NCBI GenBank assembly: GCA_015680685.1
Contig: MNCI01006866.1
Location: 113,792-134,120, forward strand
Direction: 5' to 3'
Source: Gnetum montanum
Taxonomy: Eukaryota; Streptophyta; Gnetopsida; Gnetales; Gnetaceae
DNA: 20,329 bases
Both the position numbers and the translations under genes were made by a program. Positions 9,375-17,882 of this stretch are shown here, one piece after another. A model generated the notes under the pieces. That model worked only from the letters and a program-made list of their open reading frames with translations, was not told the DNA's origin and did no database searches. How positions within the stretch are numbered: position 1 is the stretch's first letter; each line of letters begins with the position of its first letter.

Positions 9375-11620
9375 ATTTCTTCTTCTCATAGGCATGAAGA
9401 TGTTAAACCAATGATTCCATAGGAGTGTAAAGTGGTATATACTCATCCAGATGAGTATGTACTAGACTTCACCTTCATCCTACATCAGGATGAATAGCTG
9501 CAATGACATGATATGGAGGACAACATCATATTGCCCTTCAATCAATTTGTGTCAGGGATGCTATTTCAAATCCTTAAGAAGTTAGGTATCTCAAATCTTC
9601 ACAAGGAATACATTGTGAATGATCATGACACTTGGGACTACCATCCCACTAAAACACAACACAAGAAAGATTGACATCAGGAGAAGCACCATGAATTTAT
9701 GAAGGGGAAACACTTTACTAACCCTTTGTTCCTACTAAACCAAGATGACAATGTGGATCCTCCCCTTGAGGATTTTCAACATGAAGAGTCTCCACCTTCT
9801 ATTATTGGTGGTGAGGGTGTGGCCTTGAACCTATGATCTACTATTCCTAAACTAGGTTTGGAAAAAAGTGACAGTTAAAGGGATCTAAGGATGGTGGTCA
9901 TAATGAACAAACAGGTGGTGGTAGACGCTACAGTGGTGGTGGTGGTCCACCTTCCTCTTCATCCTCTTCATTTGATTCCAAACATTCCTTTTTATCTACT
10001 AGTTCTTATAAAAGTCACTGTTGAAATAATCGTGATGAAGGTAATCAATGAGACAACAATGATCATCAAGGCCATCAAAAGCATGGAGGTGGCAGAAACC
10101 ATCATCGATGTCATCAAAGCAATGATGATGATGAACCTCTAATGGTAACTCAAAGCATGCTCAACATTGTAGAGGTAGTTAAGATTCCAACCAGGCATGT
10201 GAAAGACAGTCGGATCAAGTGTTTAGAAATGAACAATATCCTAAGATTTGAGGGGGGATACAAATCTAATTCGTAGAACCATCTACAAGATTTCCACGAT
10301 GCTTGTGCTTTACTAAACATTAAAAATTATTTACAAAAGCTCAATATTTTCCCTAGGATACTCATCAAGGAAGCTAAAAGTTGGTACTGGTTCTTGGAGC
10401 TAGAATCCATTCACTGATGGAGTACCATGTTAGAACTATTTAATGATAAATACCAGATGTACTCTAGAGTGTCTAAACTGAGAAGGCAAATCCAAGGCTA
10501 GAAACAAGGAACACATGAACCCTTGAATGTTGCCATGGGCAGATATCATGTACTCTTACACCGATGCCGTGGTCATGGTTATTCTCAAAGGGAATAGCTT
10601 CACCACAGCATAGATGGGCTTAGAGAAGAAATTAGAAGAACTCTTGGGGTTTATGCCCAAGGGAGAATATATGAATGAAGAGCTCATCAAATCCAAAGGC
10701 TTATAAAGTAGGTAGTAAAAGGAGAAGATGAGTTGAAAAAAAGGGAAAAGAGCAAAAGAGTATAATAGGGATCCTTCCATCATGAAAAGGGAGGTCCACT
10801 TTTGTGACAAGGAGGAGTCACCACTCAATGAAGTGGTGAATATGAAAATCTTGCCTATTCAAAAATCTGCTTCTAACATTTTGGCAAAGGTTGATAAATT
10901 ATGGAACTCTTTGGATGAGAAGATCCAAATTGCTATAAAGATTGCTGAAGCATCCAAAGAACAAAATAGTGATTGTGAATGCAAGAGACGATAAGAAGCT
11001 AAACATGCCTACCAGAGGGGTAAGAGCAAAGCTATTTCCATAGAGGAAGTTGTTGAAATTGGCTTTGATGATGATACTGGTTGTGACATCTGTCAATATG
11101 AACATCCAAAAGGGTGTTGCCCTATGGTGTAACACTTACAAGAGTGTGGGACGTATGCATTGAATCCTTGACTAGCATGTAGGAAAGTACCCAGATGATT
11201 GCCTTATACTCAAGGAAATCTAAGGTACTTCCATTATAAAAATAAGCTTATTACCCAAGTGGAGCTCCACCACAATCATATGAGTAATACCGAAAATGGA
11301 ACCAACCATAGTCATGGGGAATGCCATTGCCAAGGCACCAGTACCCTTACAAGCAACCAAATCCATACGGGTACTATGTTTAGCAACTTGTTTCTCTAAG
11401 AAGTTCTACAAGTCATGATTGATTTTAGCATCACTATTACCCTCCAGAGTACCACCTAATACATTCACCATCCACTCAGGGAGAGAGCCCATATCCATAC
11501 CATTCTCTACATCCATATACACACATCCCTCCATCCTGAACCCAACTACCTTCTGCTCCATCCATGTAGGGAGATATTCCTTGATAGTTGCAGCAATGAA
11601 ATGCTAAGAGGGTTGTACAT
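9375..11620 (+). pseudogene. gag: gag pseudogene of element C
   Basis: It aligns with the gag of element D. The D start ATG TCT TCT is ATT TCT TCT here (9375), so the start codon is lost. The N-terminal region specific to the C/D lineage follows (VVYTHPDEY...DFTFILHQD, from 9432), then a Gly/Ser/His-rich linker (9881-10140). The Gag core runs 10142-10690 (FHDACALLNI, IKEAKSWY, LELFNDKYQ, HRCRGHGY, GVYAQGRIYE), then a charged linker, a CX2CX3HX4C knuckle at 11082-11120 and a Pro/His/Tyr-rich tail. It has more than ten stops and at least two frame changes (between about 9840 and 9880, and between 10690 and 10782). The 3' limit is approximate. Confidence 0.8.
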
Positions 11621-11847
11621 TGTTAAGTGGTTCGAAAAATCGATCTAGGAAATGACCTTTCTTCCAATCCAACAGTCCTTACAAACCCTCACAACCTAAT
11701 ATAGTTGGTCATCCTACATCCTCAACACCCTCATCCTCTACATCAAACATCTTCAAGTGTCCTTCAAATGAAACGTTGACTCAGATCTAGACTATGATGT
11801 TAAGTCATGTTTTTTCTGATTGGATCAAGGCTGGTAATCTTCCCATG
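11621..11847 (+). other. Element C interior after gag, up to the element B insertion
   Basis: No gene recognised. The sequence is C- and A-rich with CCTCACAACC and CATCCTC words and ends in CCATG at 11843-11847, the likely half of the target duplication made by element B. Confidence 0.45.
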
Positions 11848-11873
11848 TGATGAGACGTGGTTTGCGTCGGCTG

Positions 11874-11929
11874 CGATATCGCGTACTCGATATCGTGTCC
11901 TTCCCTACGATATCGCATACACGATATCG
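11874..11929 (+). promoter_or_regulatory. Array of four CGATATCG palindromes in U3 of element B
   Basis: Perfect 8-bp palindromes start at 11874, 11888, 11908 and 11922, so start-to-start distances are 14, 20 and 14 bases, ending 18 bases before the TATA box. The same 14-20-14 series occurs in element D and part of it in element E. Position upstream of the TATA box suggests a protein-binding enhancer or silencing target; the factor is unknown. Confidence 0.65.
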
Positions 11930-11946
11930 CAGTCCGCCGCCATGTC

Positions 11947-11954
11947 TATAAATA
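11947..11954 (+). promoter_or_regulatory. TATA box of element B LTR
   Basis: TATAAATA within TATAAATAAGAGGCAGCTCT. The same text with one change occurs at 18000 in element D, which marks the U3/R core promoter. Confidence 0.75.
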
Positions 11955-12354
11955 AGAGGCAGCTCTCCCTTGTTTGGGGATCCCAGTTTTAGTGTAGTGA
12001 AGCTCTGGCAGTTTGATCCCTCCAGAGTTAGAATTTTTCCCGTGTCTGCCCGCAGTGTGGTGAATGTGATTGTACGGTGTCTTTATTCGAGTGTGCCGTA
12101 CTTGGACACGCACATGACCGGCAATAAAGATCGAGATTACTTCATCATTGCAGCATTCACTTAGTTTATTTATTGTTATTTATTTCATGTTATTTATTGC
12201 TTTCATAGCGCGGTGTGAGTACGACTTAACTACGAGCATCTACGGGTGTGTACGGCTAGTTAAGGAATCGGTTACTCATCGCGATTAGTTTCTCACCCTT
12301 AAACTCCTAGAAGCGGAACGAGTACGACTTGATTACGAGCATTTAAGTGTGACT

Positions 12355-12489
12355 GCTTGGTAGCCCAGTGGTGTAGCTAGGGGGATCTACGCTTGGTAAC
12401 CCAGTGGCGTATTTGGGGTCTGCGCTTGGTAATCCCAGTGGCGTACCTAGGCCTATGCTTGGTAGTCCCAGTGGCAGTCGTGCACGAAG
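12355..12489 (+). repeat. Tandem repeat in U5 of element B (four units)
   Basis: GCTTGGTARYCCCAGTGG-type units start at 12355, 12391, 12424 and 12457, with periods 36, 33 and 33. The fourth is partial. Related units in lower or degenerate copy number lie in U5 of A, C, D and the LTR at 15111. Confidence 0.8.
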
Positions 12490-12821
12490 TCCAAGATGTG
12501 TACGGTTGATCAAGGAATCGGTTGCTCGTCGCACTTAGGCTAGATTAGATTTTCTTACCCTTTTCCTCTTAGCTTAGATTAGTTAATATTATTTTCCACT
12601 GCCATCAGGAGTAGCGTTAGAATTAGAACACATCATACACCTCATCTAGACTAAACCATACGTGACATATGCAAAACTAGTCTAGATGGGAAGACAGCGA
12701 ACTGCGACCTAAGGCTAACTATCTAGGTGCCACAACTAGTCCATCTGCGGAGTTCGACCGGATCGCGCGTGCGACGCTCGTTTCGTATGGTTGAGTGTAG
12801 GGGTACCTCGCCACTCATCAT

Positions 12822-12839
12822 TGGCGCCGTTGCCGGGGA
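12822..12839 (+). promoter_or_regulatory. tRNA-Asp primer-binding site, element B
   Basis: TGGCGCCGTTGCCGGGGA is the exact complement of the 3' end of plant tRNA-Asp including CCA, one base after the LTR. It would prime minus-strand DNA synthesis. This primer is typical of Athila/Tat-type Ty3 elements. Confidence 0.92.
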
Positions 12840-12951
12840 TGGTGCTAGTTATCTAGATTAGTTATATCATACAAGGTCGCTGTAAAGAACTTAACGATAT
12901 ATCTCTTAAAAAGAAGTAATTATAAAAAGTCACATAAATTCACACACAACA

Positions 12952-14931
12952 ATGCCTCTCCTACAAGATGATAATAACGCCACACTTAGTGAGGAAGTTC
13001 ATTGGAGAACCAATGAGCTATATGACGATGAAGATTGGAGTATACAACCTGAAGTGGGAGTTTCCTATAAGAATGAACAAAAACAACGTCATCGTAACAC
13101 ACGAAAGCCTAACTTACCCGATGACGATGAACCCCCACTGGCCACTACAAGCTTAACGCAAATACAAGAGGCTGTTCGAATCTCACGTAGGCATCGTAAA
13201 GAGAGCCGACTACCCAGGCTCGATTTAAACAACTTTCCCAAATTTTCAGGAGGCTATGACTTAGATCCGCATCAACATTTACTAGCCTTCTACGATGCCT
13301 GCACATGGAATAACATTGATAACAGTTGGCAAAAACTGAAGCTCTTTCCTATGACACTCGTTGACCAAGCTAAAGTATGGTATAGATCATTAAAACCAAA
13401 TTCAATACGACGCTGGTCAACAATGGTAGAGGTCTTTAACGAAAAATATCAAACCTACGCAAGAGTGTCAGCCTTGAGGAAACAAATCCAAGGATGGAAA
13501 CAAGAAAAACATGAACCCTTGGACATGGCCTTAGAAAGATATTATTCACTGTTAAACAACTGTCCAGGCCATGGGTTTTCCGAGGAAAGGCTAATGTACC
13601 ATATCATTGATGGGCTACGTAATGAAACAAGAGAGACCTTAGGAACGTATGCCCGAGGTCAACTATACAACCTACGAACCCATCAAATCCAAGAGCTTAT
13701 TAAGCGGGTAGCAAAAGAAGAAGGAGAAATAGCTACATGGGAGAGTGTTGAAAAACATCAACGGGACCAAAATATTAACTCAACAAAGGTCCATGATCAT
13801 AACAAGGAGAGATCAACAAATTCCAAGGTGGAAACATCATCTTTGCCAATACAACAATTGTTAGAAGAAGCCGAGGCAAAGATCAATAAGATGTTGGAAT
13901 GGATGAATCAAAAGTGTGGAGAATATGTCAACATCATTGGAGATAGAGTTTTCACAACCCAAGAAGCAGGGCGAAACCATAGACATTCGGAAAGAAGGAA
14001 TGAAGGGAATAAGTGCTCAACTGCCAATCATACATATGAATGCAACATATGCCTGTACGATCACCCCAAAGGCCAATGCCCAATACTTTTACATCTACAT
14101 GAGCATTGGGTAAACACGTTACATCCAGAGTTTGTACAGAGATACTGTGTTAGACCACAGTGGCGACAATCCCAGTCGTGGGGGAATCCACCCTTAGACT
14201 GGAGGCACCCTTCACATTTTCCGAATCCAAATGCTTATAACGTCCAACAGCCTGTTTCTTCAACTGGGCCACCACACTTTATCTCACCACAATACCATTC
14301 TCCACAATACTATCAACCCATACCTCCAACACAACCACCACCTTGTGCACCTTACATTCCTCCTAACTTTCAACATTCTTATCCTTTCCCTCCTTCCACA
14401 ATGCCACCAACTGTTCCTAAGGTGTTTGTACCACCGCAACCCACGAACAACACTTGTGTTGCTGCTACTAACTACAGTGAAGAGCCTCCTCAACATCAAA
14501 GACGTCCTTTCTTTAAACACGGCCGTAGGAAGGGACAACATAATTCTGAGGCCACTGCATCTTCCAACTCAGCACAAGTCCAACAATGTGGTGCACCCTT
14601 ACCTTCGAACCCAACGCCTCATGTAACTTCATCAGGGCCACCAACTAACACTCCAACAACCACAAGGCCCAATGAACACAACCATGGGAGGCATCAGCCC
14701 AATCCTTGCATACCATCTAATGGTCCTAAACATCATAGTGGGTCAACTCGTTATCCGGGAACTACATCGTATGAAGTGCCCCACTGTGTTTATTACAAAG
14801 TGTGTGAAATCCAAGGTGATAATCTTGGACCGGCTTCAATCTTCCCAATATGCAAGGATCCTCATTTTCCATTTATTAATCCTAGCCATACTCAACCGTT
14901 TAGTTATGGGGGGTATCCCCCATTTCAATAA
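12952..14931 (+). CDS. gag: Gag polyprotein of element B, intact, no pol
   Basis: An uninterrupted 659-codon ORF. The start ATG follows a 112-base leader after the PBS, and the same start is recognisable in element A. Residues about 60-265 are a retrotransposon Gag core: QEAVRISRRHRKESRLPRLDL, GYDLDPHQHLLAFYDACTWN, DQAKVWYRSLKPNSIRRW, VFNEKYQTYARVSALR, ERYYSLLNNC, HIIDGLRNETRE and a GTYARGQL helix. Residues 300-322 look helical and charged. A zinc knuckle C364-X2-C367-X3-H371-X4-C376 would bind RNA; it has one residue fewer than the usual CX2CX4HX4C. Residues 405-600 are Pro/His/Gln/Tyr-rich and probably disordered, and the C-terminus is SYGGYPPFQ. No protease triad, reverse transcriptase or integrase follows. 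Role by homology: capsid and nucleocapsid of virus-like particles. It could still be translated if transcribed. Confidence 0.9.
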   Translation: MPLLQDDNNATLSEEVHWRTNELYDDEDWSIQPEVGVSYKNEQKQRHRNTRKPNLPDDDEPPLATTSLTQIQEAVRISRRHRKESRLPRLDLNNFPKFSGGYDLDPHQHLLAFYDACTWNNIDNSWQKLKLFPMTLVDQAKVWYRSLKPNSIRRWSTMVEVFNEKYQTYARVSALRKQIQGWKQEKHEPLDMALERYYSLLNNCPGHGFSEERLMYHIIDGLRNETRETLGTYARGQLYNLRTHQIQELIKRVAKEEGEIATWESVEKHQRDQNINSTKVHDHNKERSTNSKVETSSLPIQQLLEEAEAKINKMLEWMNQKCGEYVNIIGDRVFTTQEAGRNHRHSERRNEGNKCSTANHTYECNICLYDHPKGQCPILLHLHEHWVNTLHPEFVQRYCVRPQWRQSQSWGNPPLDWRHPSHFPNPNAYNVQQPVSSTGPPHFISPQYHSPQYYQPIPPTQPPPCAPYIPPNFQHSYPFPPSTMPPTVPKVFVPPQPTNNTCVAATNYSEEPPQHQRRPFFKHGRRKGQHNSEATASSNSAQVQQCGAPLPSNPTPHVTSSGPPTNTPTTTRPNEHNHGRHQPNPCIPSNGPKHHSGSTRYPGTTSYEVPHCVYYKVCEIQGDNLGPASIFPICKDPHFPFINPSHTQPFSYGGYPPFQ

Positions 14932-15110
14932 CAAGCAGGATTAATAAATATTTTTTAATTTTCTTTAATTTTTCAACTTTTTGTTTTTCAGTTTTTCATT
15001 TTTCAACTTTTTGTCTTATCTTTTTGTGTGTTTGTCTTTTTACTATTTTTGTAAGTAGTCTCGTCTACGAATAAAACACTCATGTGGATCATTGGTTGAG
15101 ATGTTTTTTA
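14932..15110 (+). promoter_or_regulatory. Post-gag T-rich tract with conserved AATAAA block (element B)
   Basis: After the gag stop comes a tract of about 110 bases composed mainly of T with a repeated TTTTTCAACTTTTTGT word (14985-15024), then AATAAA at 15070-15075 in GAATAAAACACTCATGTG. Element A has the same arrangement on the minus strand at 2581-2727. The element's own sequence ends around 15105-15113. Confidence 0.55.
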
Positions 15111-15828
15111 TAGTAGTAGTTGAAATCTTACAATTTGTTCATTTGAAAGTTAGAATGTTTCTCCTAATTGTCCATAGAAAGAGTCATTGAGTGTATGGAT
15201 CTTTATTCAAGCACTATTGTACTTAAGCACAACAATATGTGTGGAAATAAAGATGAACTTCTTGATAAACCTTGCAGCATTTTAGATAACTTAAATGTTT
15301 CATTTATGCATTTAATATTCCTAATAATTTATTCAATGTTTTCCAATAATTAAGTTAATTAGGTAATTAAGTGAGATAAGCTAAATGGATTAATTACATA
15401 AGTACGACCACTTCGAGCGTAACACACCCCAATAGCATTATTTCTTGGTACACCCAATGGTGTAGCGCTTGGTAACCTAGTAGTGGATACTTGAGTTCAA
15501 GATGTTTACGAAAAGTGGGACCAGATGCTTATGTTAAGACTAGTTAGAAATCAATTAGTTAGTTAATTTAGATTAGTCATTAAATTACTTTATCTCTCTC
15601 TTCAAAGCACCAAAGAATATAAAATATAAAATGATAAAAATCATATACCTCAATTACACTTAACCATACCTTTGTACTTCACAAGTGTAATTGGGAAGAC
15701 AATGACCTTAGGGCAAGGTTCACTACCTAGTGCACTGGAAACTATAGAGTCTACGAAATTCAACCAGATCACATGTGAATGCTTAGCGATTCATATGGTT
15801 GGCAATAGAGGTACCTCGCCACTCATCA
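15111..15828 (+). repeat. C-type LTR, R-U5 part only, fused to element B
   Basis: It aligns to 8494-9223 of the element C LTR (TAGTAGTAG start, AATAAAGATGAACTT with AATAAA at 15246-15251, TTAAGTGAGATAAGCTA, GTACCTCGCC, ACTCATCA end at 15828). The U3 and TATA box are missing. No PBS follows (TAGATGCATGG instead of TGGCGCC), so this is the 3' end of an element, most simply the 3' LTR of element C. The following TAGAT does not match CTTAT before the 5' LTR, which leaves open that it belonged to another copy. Confidence 0.75.
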
Positions 15829-16342
15829 TAGATGCATGGATAGGTTCAATATGATGATGTTTCATGCATAAGAATGTTAAATTTAAAGATCAAATTTAAA
15901 TACTATTAGCAAGGATTAAATAGTTATCAAAACCATCATCATCTTAGCCTTTTCTTAACAAAATAAGATTAAGTTACTTAAGTTCTTTTTAGCAATTCAT
16001 CGATATGAAGACATAAAGCTTTATTTATTTACAATTTCTTAGTATCATCTTTAATGATTTTTTTCCTATATTTTTTTTCTTCCTTTCTGTGACTTTTTTG
16101 GTGCAGTAATCTAGCAACCTTAAGCTCATCTTATCTTCTTTGCCTAAACTATTTAAGATGTCAATCCTATAAATTTTGTATAGTAGAAGCTACTCTAAGT
16201 CATCATTGAATGTTTGTATTATGCAACTTATCTCTTCCATTAAGATTTAACATCTATAAGTATTTACATTTTTAACACATTGATTCGTTGTTCTTGCTTC
16301 TCTTGTCCCATCATTTAGTACCATACAAGATAATAAGTGTGA
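15829..16342. other. AT-rich flank right of element C; no gene recognised
   Basis: No open frame of note on either strand. Read on the minus strand, a charged Lys/Arg-rich stretch (around 16105-16035) may be the continuation of the LINE-like remnant that starts further right, but no reverse transcriptase motif is visible. Confidence 0.4.
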
Positions 16343-17453
16343 TTGTTATCTTGTAAAATTTTCTAGTAAAATAGTGATTTAATATTTTAAAAGATCATTT
16401 ATACTCCTTAACTAAACTTTGTCTATTACTCTTATTTGCATTCTTAATATTCTACCTCACCTACATGTAATCTTCATCAAACCAAATCTTCTAAACACCT
16501 TGTTGTTGTGAATGCACAACTTGCTTAGTTGCTATAAGCAAAATTTGCTCAAGCGCCTTATGTCATTTTTCAAAATCCCATTTGTTATGTGCTACATTCA
16601 TATATTTTTCCTTAATTTTTGAGGTGAGTTTGTATGAACATTTTTTTCTATTATTATTTTTTGTTGTGTGAAAAACAATTGGAATTTGCAGTAAAAACTC
16701 AACATGATGATGGCAAGACTCAATCAAATCTTTTCCAACTTTCAACTCCTTAATAAAGTTAATATCTTCATAAGAACATAAAAGCAAATTAATGCAAGAG
16801 TTACCTTGAGGTCCTATGAATATAAATGATGAAGATTCAAGAAATGTAGCAAGTCCATTACAAATTAGAAGATCAAATTTTTTTATTTATTCTAATAGTT
16901 GTTGGTCAATCTTATTAATAGTGCCATCTACACAATGTTGTGTCTAATTGTGATCTTCAACAATATCAAAACTACGAGCTTTATGTTTCTATTGAATAAT
17001 TTTTGTTTACTCTCAACTTGTCATTTCATTAAAATCTCTGCAAATAAATACTAAGCCTTTTGCTTCAAATTCTACAATATCTTTTATTAATAACTAAAAA
17101 GGACGATCACGAGACAACTCTATAGAATCATACAATGTAGCATCTTTAGGAGCAAAATAACATATGGCAAGGAAATCACAACCATGTTGACATAGGACTT
17201 TTAGCCAAGCATATTGTTTATGATCATCAATTCTCTCTAAAAATACACAATTTTCAATTGCTTTCCTTACTAACATTACAATGCCCCTAGAAGGTCTATC
17301 TCTTCATCCTACTCTTGTATTCTTTGCAACAAATTTAATAAATCCAAAAACTATAAAATCTATAAAACCGACATCTTCCTAAGTTTCAACAAAACCAAAA
17401 ATATTAGAGCTATCAAAGAAGCTAATACTAGTTAAAGAAACAACTTTATTTGT
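16343..17453 (-). pseudogene. LINE-type endonuclease (EEP fold) remnant, minus strand
   Basis: One minus-strand frame with several stops reads as the endonuclease domain of a plant non-LTR retrotransposon ORF2. In order: IFGFVET-stop (the usual ETW), AKNTRVG...RDRPSRGIVML, a CYFAP strand at about 17163-17149, RDFN at 17039-17028 (family GDFN with Gly changed to Arg), FDLLICNGLATFLESSSF, GPQGNSCINLLLCS, the late SCHHH at 16718-16704 (family SDHxP), then WFDEDY (about 16480) and a Lys-rich linker. It would nick target DNA. At least eight stops make it non-functional. Reverse transcriptase is not seen to the left, so it is truncated or diverged; a LINE-derived captured fragment is also possible. 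To the right it is interrupted by element D. Confidence 0.65.
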
Positions 17454-17882
17454 CCATCAATGTTAAGAAATACAAACCTTAACATGCCTATAAATTTTTT
17501 GAATAATTTTTGGGATACTTCTTATTTGTAATGACTACCACATTACTAGTGTTCATAACTTGCCTTAACGTTTTTCCATTGTTCAGCCCTTTGTGCAAAT
17601 TTCATTCAAGATCCTTATTTATGTAAATGTTTCCTATTCTCAATTTGCTTCATGTGGCTTTGATGTCTCCAAACATGCACTCTATCTTTTATATCTTGAA
17701 GCTTAATAATTATATGTTAAGTTTTTCACATCATTCACCTAGAACCTTAAAAACTTTATGAATTTTTGAAAAATTTATATACATATCATGTATACATTTT
17801 CCAACTTTCTTATGAATTTTTGGAGAAGTTATATACATATCATCTATAAGTTTTCCAACTTTCTTAATTAAAGTTTCATATG
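17454..17882 (-). other. Region upstream of the LINE-like endonuclease, cut by element D
   Basis: Minus-strand reading gives short protein-like stretches upstream of the endonuclease (for example NVVVITNKKYPKNYSKNL) separated by stops, possibly the start of the same ORF. At the right end is a 54-bp tandem duplication. The last five bases, ATATG (17878-17882), are the likely half of the element D target duplication. Confidence 0.4.
17757..17864 (-). repeat. 54-bp in-frame tandem duplication
   Basis: Two 54-base units, 17757-17810 and 17811-17864, differ at a small number of bases. On the minus strand each codes 18 residues of the type KKVGKxIxDMYIxxxKIH without a stop. The length is a multiple of three, so a reading frame would be preserved. 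The protein is unknown. Confidence 0.75.

Larger units (their letters stand above)
8340..11847 (+). mobile_element. Element C: decayed Gag-bearing LTR retrotransposon, 5' part
   Basis: A 5' LTR (8340-9223), a tRNA-Asp PBS and a gag pseudogene are followed by about 230 bases of interior before element B interrupts it at 11848. The rest of its interior has been lost; an LTR of the same type resumes at 15111. No reverse transcriptase or integrase is visible, but since the 3' interior is missing one cannot say whether C once had pol. Its gag and R-U5 are closest to those of element D. Confidence 0.8.
11848..12820 (+). repeat. 5' LTR of element B (973 bp)
   Basis: It starts TGATGAGACGTGG and ends CACTCATCA. 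U3 holds four CGATATCG palindromes at 11874, 11888, 11908 and 11922. A TATAAATA box is at 11947-11954 and AATAAA at 12123-12128. R-U5 resembles that of element A. U5 contains four copies of a 33-36 base repeat (12355-12489) and a second, longer direct repeat (12246-12281 and 12497-12532). The 3' end carries GGTACCTCGCCACTCATCA, the shared terminus of all LTRs here. Confidence 0.9.
11848..15110 (+). mobile_element. Element B: Gag-only LTR retrotransposon, 3' end lost
   Basis: A complete 5' LTR (11848-12820), near-perfect tRNA-Asp PBS, leader, intact gag (12952-14931) and about 180 bases of following sequence that match the same part of element A. At about 15110 it stops inside the post-gag region and joins a C-type LTR, so the remaining interior, PPT and 3' LTR are gone. 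It sits inside the interior of element C. It is the best preserved copy here (one long ORF, intact PBS). Without its second LTR its age cannot be estimated from LTR divergence. Confidence 0.85.

Noticed and set aside
10556-11135. Minus-strand frames of 90 and 78 codons
   Set aside because: Antisense to the gag pseudogene of element C, whose plus-strand homology to the other gag copies is clear.
11848-11929. Possible CRISPR-like array in the GATATC repeats
   Set aside because: Units are 8-10 bp palindromes with 6-12 base spacers inside an LTR promoter; size and context do not fit.
12343-12534. Repetitive minus-strand frame rich in Gly-Leu-Pro-Ser
   Set aside because: It is the antisense reading of the U5 minisatellite in the LTR, not a protein gene.
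14231-14626. Overlapping frames on both strands (131 and 85 codons)
   Set aside because: Shadows of the Pro/His-rich tail of the intact gag; the biased codon content keeps other frames open.
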